Source: an uncultured Bacteroidales bacterium (GTDB lineage Bacteria; Bacteroidota; Bacteroidia; Bacteroidales; F082). From it: a stretch of 64,000 nucleotides of DNA. Location of the stretch: positions 1 to 64,000 of the forward strand of contig CAMHJX010000006.1 of NCBI GenBank assembly GCA_946185535.1, in the 5' to 3' direction. Positions 59,291 through 64,000 of the stretch are shown in pieces. Every line of letters starts with the position of its first letter. The stretch's first letter is position 1. The notes beneath the pieces were generated by a model. The model was given only the letters and a program-made list of their open reading frames with translations. It was not told the DNA's origin and searched no databases. Made by a program: the position numbers and the translations under genes.

Positions 59291-61429
59291 ATGAAAGACA
59301 TGATGAAAAACGAAGAGAAAAGCAGGTTTATATGGATACCGTTTTATACAGAATTGGCTGAAAAATTACTTGGATATAAGAATAATAGAGCCAGTCTAAT
59401 TGATTTTATTTTCTCAAAAGATGGGCTGCAAGACTATTCAAAATATCTTCATTTGCAAGATAAAACGAAAAAAATTGATGATATTGATCCATTTTCATTT
59501 TTTGGCATATTTAATCATGGCATAATGAAAAATGAGAATAGAATTACTATACTGCAGAAGATTAAAAACAAGTTTCAAATACGTGCTGTTGTTCCATCTG
59601 TCTTTTATGGAGTACCTGTTTTGAATTATGCAAGATCATTCTACTATCATTGGTCTTCACTCAAAGATAGTTGCAATGTTTTGTGGGATGCATTTGAAGC
59701 TATGATGAAAGGGAATTTGAATCCATGGTTCGATTATTGTCCCATTGCTAAACGAAAAGCAGAATGCACGATGCCATTGTTTTGGTGCAAAGCCAATGAT
59801 TATATTGCTTTAGATAGCAACAACGTTATTTACTTAAAGAGCAAAGGTGTTGATATAAATGTTACTGATGTTGATACATATTTGGTTTTGCTACAAGCTA
59901 TAAAAAACAGAATGGTATCTGGAAAAATAATAGAAAAAACATTTGCAGAAATCTCATATAACGCATGGAAGAATACAAGTGAAAACTCTGATAACTCACT
60001 AATTGAACAGAATATGATGCTCGGAATTGTTGAACAATACACACACATTCTCCAACTCAAGAAAAACATCATCCTTCAAGGTGCTCCTGGCACAGGAAAA
60101 ACCTATAACACGGCTACTTTGGCATTGAGCATTTGTGGAGAAACAATACCCGAAAAGCATGAGGATGTCATGAAACGCTATGGTGAACTTCAAAAAGAAG
60201 GACGTATCGGTTTCTGCACTTTCCATCAATCAATGGATTATGAGGATTTTGTTGAGGGAATAAAGCCAAAGACGGTAAACGAACAGATTTCATACGAAAT
60301 CGAACCTGGCATTTTTAAGACAATGTGTGAAAATGCTAAAAGCATCATTACAGAAAAGAAGTCCGAAAAAATCGATTTCTCAAAAACCAAAGTGTTCAAA
60401 ATGTCATTGGGCGAGAAAGGTAAAAATGATGCTGAAATCTTCGATTATTGCCTTGAAAACAATGTAGTTGGATTGGGTTGGGGTGGAGACAAAGATTTCA
60501 GCCAATGCAAAACGAGAGAAGATTTCAAAGCCCTTGACGACACTTGGGGTGCCTTTGCGATGGAAGTTTTCAAGCAATGGATGCAAATTGGAGACATTAT
60601 CCTTATATCAGATGGAACAAAATCGGTCAAAGCCATTGCTCGAATTGCTGGGGATTATGAATTTCGCAAAGATGCGCCTATCGACATGTGTCAATTCAGG
60701 AAAGTTGAGTGGCTGTATACAGGCGACTTAATTCCTATTTCGAAACTCTATGACAAAAACTTAAGCCAACAAAGCATTTATGCTTTTTATTTCACGCCAA
60801 GATATGGCAAACCAGACTATAACGGAACAATTAAAGTTGACATTATCAATGATATAATTACAGGTAAAGTTGACGATGAAACCCCGCAAAACTACGTTCT
60901 CATCATCGACGAAATCAACCGTGGCAATGTTTCAAAGATTTTTGGCGAATTGATAACACTACTTGAAGCCGATAAGCGCATTGGAGGCGAACACCCAATC
61001 AAGGTAACGCTTCCTTATTCCAAAGAATCGTTTGGCGTTCCTTCCAACCTTTATATCATTGGCACCATGAATACTACCGACCGTAGTGTAGGCAACATCG
61101 ATTATGCCGTGCGACGCAGGTTTGCGTTTGTGACATTGAAAGCAGACAGACAAATTCTAGTCAGCAAGTACGGTGAGGAATCAAAACAAGTGCAACTGTT
61201 TGATGCTATTTTCACTTTCTTGAACGATGACAAAAAGCATCCTGACATGGACATTGATGACCTGATGGTTGGACACAGTTATTTCATGGCTGATGATGAC
61301 GATGAATTGAAGTTGAAATTGGAGTACGAAATCATCCCATTGATTCGGGAATACAGTAAAGATGGTATCGTTAATGTGAAAAATGAGGAATTAGAGAAGG
61401 TTTTATATGATTGGAAAACAGCTATTTAA
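59291..61429 (+). CDS. mcrB: McrB-type AAA+ GTPase/ATPase of a type IV restriction system, with internal reader-like domain
   Basis: Protein of 712 residues. McrB proteins form GTP-driven hexamers that, with McrC, cut DNA containing modified cytosine. The AAA module shows Walker A LQGAPGTGKTYNTATL near residue 263, Walker B VLIIDEINRGNVSKIFGE near 535 and TMNTTDRSVGNIDYAVRRRFAF near 592. An extra domain of about 135 residues (365-500; FKMSLGEKGKND, VVGLGWGGDKDF, IGDIILISDGTKSVKAIARI) lies between Walker A and Walker B and looks like an EVE/YTH-type modified-base pocket. The N-terminal 250 residues are not recognised. Overlaps mcrC by 19 nt if that starts at 61411. Confidence 0.88.
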   Translation: MKDMMKNEEKSRFIWIPFYTELAEKLLGYKNNRASLIDFIFSKDGLQDYSKYLHLQDKTKKIDDIDPFSFFGIFNHGIMKNENRITILQKIKNKFQIRAVVPSVFYGVPVLNYARSFYYHWSSLKDSCNVLWDAFEAMMKGNLNPWFDYCPIAKRKAECTMPLFWCKANDYIALDSNNVIYLKSKGVDINVTDVDTYLVLLQAIKNRMVSGKIIEKTFAEISYNAWKNTSENSDNSLIEQNMMLGIVEQYTHILQLKKNIILQGAPGTGKTYNTATLALSICGETIPEKHEDVMKRYGELQKEGRIGFCTFHQSMDYEDFVEGIKPKTVNEQISYEIEPGIFKTMCENAKSIITEKKSEKIDFSKTKVFKMSLGEKGKNDAEIFDYCLENNVVGLGWGGDKDFSQCKTREDFKALDDTWGAFAMEVFKQWMQIGDIILISDGTKSVKAIARIAGDYEFRKDAPIDMCQFRKVEWLYTGDLIPISKLYDKNLSQQSIYAFYFTPRYGKPDYNGTIKVDIINDIITGKVDDETPQNYVLIIDEINRGNVSKIFGELITLLEADKRIGGEHPIKVTLPYSKESFGVPSNLYIIGTMNTTDRSVGNIDYAVRRRFAFVTLKADRQILVSKYGEESKQVQLFDAIFTFLNDDKKHPDMDIDDLMVGHSYFMADDDDELKLKLEYEIIPLIREYSKDGIVNVKNEELEKVLYDWKTAI

Positions 61430-62751
61430 CAATTAGTATGCCAGAAGTTATACCTTTAATAGAGCATCAATCATTTAATAGTGAGTATATTGAAAAGATT
61501 AAGAATCTGAATCTTGCTTTTCAACAGACCGACTATCTGAAAGAGCCAAAATACCTTGGCATTTGTGATTATTGTGCAAGTTATTACATCGGCGCTTCAT
61601 GGCTTGTCAATAAAAAATTGGCTGTTATTGTTACTCCAAAGATGAAAAACATAGACTTTGTGACTATGTTTTTGTCGGCCTTGGAGGTTGACACCAAGAA
61701 CGAATCGGATTACTTCGCCCAATGCTACGGAATCCAGTTTGAAGAACCTACCATTGAAACTGATGAGCAACTCAACCAACTGACACCGCTTTTGGTTTTG
61801 CATTTCGTTTCCTTACTTGAACGCCTTGTCAAACGAGGACTGAAAAAGGATTACATCATCCTTGAGGAAAATTTGAAAACAAAGGTAAAAGGTAGGCTTT
61901 TGTTCACCAAACATCTCCAAAAAAATGTTTTCCAACAGCGTTCCGACCGAGTGTTTTGCCAATATCAAGAATACACCGACGACATTCCCGAAAACCGACT
62001 TTTGAAAAAGGCATTGCTTTTTGCGGATAGAATCATCAATAATTACGAGAGTTTGAAGGCACAATCCTCTTATTTTGAAATACAATCCAGATTGTCCAAA
62101 TTGAAAAACAGGTTAGATGGTATTTCTGACAAAATCGAACCCTATCAAGTGCAAAAACTGTCGACCAACAAACTCTTCAAGGAATACAAGGATGCTATAC
62201 GGGTTGCCAAAATGCTCTTGCGCCGATACGACTATTCCATTAGCGAAGCAAGCCAAGAACAGCATAGCACTCCTCCATTTTGGATTGACATGTCACGATT
62301 GTATGAAATGTGGGTGTTCAGCCAATTGGAAAAGGCCTATCCAGGGCAGATTCAGTTTCAAGTCAAAGGACATTGCGGCACTGCGGTTGATTTCATCAAA
62401 AAGGATGAGCGCCTTATCATTGATGCCAAGTACAAGCCGCATTACGATTATTCAAATCGGGGCATTATCGATGACATTCGCGAGATAAGCGGTTATGCAA
62501 GGGATTGGAAAATCTTGCAAAAGCTATCGATTACTAAAATCTATTCCGAAGAAATAAAGTGTCTTATCATTTATCCAGAACCTGTCTTATTTCAAAACGA
62601 AGATACTCTTTCAGAGAAAGAACGCCAAGACATTTCCATTGACAGTTGCAAAGATGTAACCACATTCGATGGCAAATTATTAGATCTTTGTTCAGAAATC
62701 AAATGGTTCAGCAATTTCTACAAAATCAGCATTGCGCTTCCGCATGATTAA
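61411..62751 (+). CDS. mcrC: McrC-type nuclease subunit of a type IV restriction system
   Basis: Protein of 446 residues of the McrBC 5-methylcytosine restriction component family, which supplies the PD-(D/E)XK nuclease and stimulates McrB. The nuclease core is FIKKDERLIIDAKYKPHYD near residue 330. Family patterns LLVLHFVSLLERLVKRGLKKDY and TKVKGRLLFTKHLQKN (KGR) lie in the N-terminal half, and PPFWIDMSRLYEMWVFSQL precedes the nuclease. The first ATG gives a 19-nt overlap with mcrB; an ATG at 61438 would leave an 8-nt gap. With mcrB it forms a complete system. Confidence 0.88.
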   Translation: MENSYLTISMPEVIPLIEHQSFNSEYIEKIKNLNLAFQQTDYLKEPKYLGICDYCASYYIGASWLVNKKLAVIVTPKMKNIDFVTMFLSALEVDTKNESDYFAQCYGIQFEEPTIETDEQLNQLTPLLVLHFVSLLERLVKRGLKKDYIILEENLKTKVKGRLLFTKHLQKNVFQQRSDRVFCQYQEYTDDIPENRLLKKALLFADRIINNYESLKAQSSYFEIQSRLSKLKNRLDGISDKIEPYQVQKLSTNKLFKEYKDAIRVAKMLLRRYDYSISEASQEQHSTPPFWIDMSRLYEMWVFSQLEKAYPGQIQFQVKGHCGTAVDFIKKDERLIIDAKYKPHYDYSNRGIIDDIREISGYARDWKILQKLSITKIYSEEIKCLIIYPEPVLFQNEDTLSEKERQDISIDSCKDVTTFDGKLLDLCSEIKWFSNFYKISIALPHD

Positions 62752-62873
62752 TGGGAAATATGTGGTTCATTTATGGTAATTCGTGTTTGCTATTCATTGC
62801 GTCTCGGAAGAACGACGGAATTCCAATAATTGCCGATATATTTCTGGTTTTTCTCTGTTTGCCCAAAAAATTG

Positions 62874-62881
62874 TATTTTTG
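62874..62881 (+). promoter_or_regulatory. -7 box for the HATPase/STAS-like pair
   Basis: TATTTTTG, 27 nt before the ATG at 62909, so the pair is transcribed separately from mcrBC. Confidence 0.6.
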
Positions 62882-62908
62882 CGCTGCAAAAGGGAAATAA
62901 GGTCTTCT

Positions 62909-63562
62909 ATGAATGTGTCATCTCTAATAAAACAGTATTTCGCATCGAATAGCAACGATGTGACTATTGATGTTTTCGATGAGAAAAACATCTACACCGT
63001 GTATCAGCGGGTAATCGAAACGCTGACACATCACATGAATATTGAGACTACACTGCTACAGGCGTTGAGCTATTGTTTCTATGAAATTCTCGACAATGTG
63101 CTAACACACTCGGGAAAGGAACTTGGCTCTGTTATTTCCCATTACGATCCTGAGGGTCACACTTTGAGCCTGCTCGTGGCTGACGACGGACAAGGCATCC
63201 GTACATCTTTGGCTGAAAATGAGAAGTATAGCAAATTGACTGAACCTGAAGCATTGGAGATATGCATCAGAGACTCTGTCACCGACGGCAAGGGAATGGG
63301 CTTTGGCCTTTACACCACTTCATTACTTGCCAAAGATGCAGGACTGCGGTTTGATATTCGATCTGGCAATCACACACTTAGCTGGAAAGAGAGTAAGTAC
63401 TTGGTCACCGAAAGTGACGCTTGGCAAGGAACTATTGTCTACCTCCAGTTGCGGACCGACAAGGAAATCGATCCAGGCAAGGTTGTGGCAAACCGCACCA
63501 ATCCTGCGGAACAATACAATGAACTGTTTTTAAAAGATAACGAATTGGAGGAACTATGGTAA
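62909..63562 (+). CDS. HATPase-domain (anti-sigma/GHKL-type) regulatory ATPase
   Basis: Protein of about 217 residues with a stand-alone GHKL ATPase domain and no HisKA: N-box YCFYEILDNVLTHSG, G1 ADDGQGIR, and G2 GKGMGFGLYTTSLL. Such proteins act like anti-sigma factors or as ATP-dependent switches. The open frame extends to 62783, across the -7 box, so ATG 62909 is chosen. Its last 7 nt overlap the STAS-like gene; together they look like a partner-switching pair. Confidence 0.82.
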   Translation: MNVSSLIKQYFASNSNDVTIDVFDEKNIYTVYQRVIETLTHHMNIETTLLQALSYCFYEILDNVLTHSGKELGSVISHYDPEGHTLSLLVADDGQGIRTSLAENEKYSKLTEPEALEICIRDSVTDGKGMGFGLYTTSLLAKDAGLRFDIRSGNHTLSWKESKYLVTESDAWQGTIVYLQLRTDKEIDPGKVVANRTNPAEQYNELFLKDNELEELW

Positions 63563-63846
63563 CATTCAGTTTTAGAGACTATGGAGAGAATTTAGGTACG
63601 CGACAGTTAGGATGTCAAGTGCGAGAGCGACTTATGCCTTTGCTTGAAGGGGAGGAACGTGTGGTGCTCGACTTCACGGGTGTGGACGTTGTAAGCAACT
63701 CATTCGCCGATGAGTGTATAGCCAAATTGTTGCTAACCATGTCGTTAGATGAATTGAAGTCTCGTACTACTTTCAGGGGACTCAATCCGTTGGCATACGA
63801 GAGTGTACTTGCTGCCCTTAGACGCCGTCATCTCTCATTGGCTTAA
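63556..63846 (+). CDS. STAS-like domain protein (DUF4325)
   Basis: Protein of 96 residues of the DUF4325 STAS-like group: RERLMPLLEGEERVVLDFTGVDVVSNSFADECIAKLL is the characteristic run of strand, loop and helix, with the Ser-Asn-Ser-Phe loop where STAS anti-anti-sigma factors carry their phosphorylated serine. It overlaps the HATPase gene by 7 nt, consistent with kinase and target. The pair lies after McrBC and may regulate or add to the defence island; this is inference. Confidence 0.85.
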   Translation: MVTFSFRDYGENLGTRQLGCQVRERLMPLLEGEERVVLDFTGVDVVSNSFADECIAKLLLTMSLDELKSRTTFRGLNPLAYESVLAALRRRHLSLA

Positions 63847-63867
63847 AAACCAAGACTAGACATTCCC

Positions 63868-64000
63868 TCAAATCATCTTCTCAATATTCCACGAAAAAGC
63901 CCTCAGCCCCAAATCCGGGGTCTTGAGGTCTTTTTCGTGCAGCTGGTTGAGGATGCCGTCCACCTTGTCGTCATCGACGATGCTGATGATGGCATTGTTC
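63868..64000 (-). CDS. PII-like (GlnB-type or related) protein, C-terminal part
   Basis: Only the last 43 codons are in the window, ending with TGA at 63868-63870. The sequence NNAIISIVDDDKVDGILNQLHEKD, then LRAFSWNIEKMI, resembles the end of small PII-like trimeric regulators of Bacteroidota. The start lies beyond the right edge, so the assignment is tentative. It converges on the STAS-like gene with 21 bp between stops. Confidence 0.5.
   Translation of the reverse strand, partial: NNAIISIVDDDKVDGILNQLHEKDLKTPDLGLRAFSWNIEKMI

Noticed and set aside
1-64000. Search for tRNA, rRNA, and known riboswitches
   Set aside because: No cloverleaf with a GGTTCGAATCC-type arm, no rRNA segment and no conserved riboswitch core was seen by eye; a covariance-model scan would be needed to exclude small RNAs.

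Overview
The window comes from a Bacteroidota chromosome, most likely of the order Bacteroidales and probably a gut or host-associated lineage. The evidence is consistent: promoters of the Bacteroidota type (a TAnnTTTG -7 box) sit before many genes; there are two C-terminal type IX secretion sorting domains, BspA-like leucine-rich repeat proteins, a hybrid histidine kinase with receiver and HPt domains, a membrane-bound AraC-type regulator, and many lipoproteins. I saw no tRNA, rRNA, CRISPR array or replication origin.

Layout. 1-6.9 kb: 5' part of a topoisomerase IV subunit B gene (minus), a polysaccharide flippase (minus), and a divergent three-gene operon of exported proteins (CapA-like, PQQ-propeller lipoprotein, esterase-LysM). 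6.9-12.9 kb: a galactose operon on the minus strand (galK, a sugar-phosphate nucleotidyltransferase, galM, sugar permease) and a membrane AraC-type regulator. 13.1-18.7 kb: lipoproteins, then a translationally coupled trio (M64 peptidase with T9SS tail, GH29 fucosidase, uracil-DNA-glycosylase-like protein). 18.7-23.2 kb: a sirtuin head-to-head with a tight three-gene cassette (A1S_2505/macro-like protein and two different radical SAM enzymes) of unknown function. 23.2-27.2 kb: an insertion region with a fragment of proX, a truncated DUF4143-type ATPase gene, an IS1634-family element flanked by 230-bp direct repeats, the intact ATPase gene and intact proX. 27.6-33.8 kb: secreted LRR protein, uvrA, a ureohydrolase. 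33.9-38.3 kb: four genes of unknown function, two of them paralogues behind a duplicated leader. 38.4-43.7 kb: MBL hydrolase, coiled-coil lipoprotein, sigma54-type response regulator, DUF1848 protein. 43.7-50.3 kb: accessory genes (DUF1016 nuclease, LRR protein, HNH nuclease, ABC-type ATPase with a small partner). 50.6-58.1 kb: hybrid kinase, 5'-nucleotidase, a second aldose epimerase, VOC protein, ABC-F protein. 58.3-63.8 kb: a defence-like island (ORF6N/PLD-like protein, McrB, McrC, HATPase and STAS-like pair). The last 133 bases are the end of a PII-like gene.

Four observations stand out. (1) Two accessory genes, the DUF1016 nuclease and the ORF6N gene, contain short palindromes inside the reading frame, all in one codon phase within each gene, whose stems differ by compensated base changes; the parE-type gene carries two in-frame copies of another short repeat. 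(2) Two unrelated single-gene cassettes each sit directly at the 3' end of a conserved gene (proX, DUF1848), and in both cases a second copy of that 3' end, about 104-115 bp and differing mainly at synonymous sites, lies at the far side of the cargo. (3) The sirtuin/A1S_2505/two-radical-SAM locus looks like an undescribed NAD- or nucleotide-linked modification module. (4) A two-gene ABC-ATPase plus small putative nuclease-like protein has the form of a defence module.
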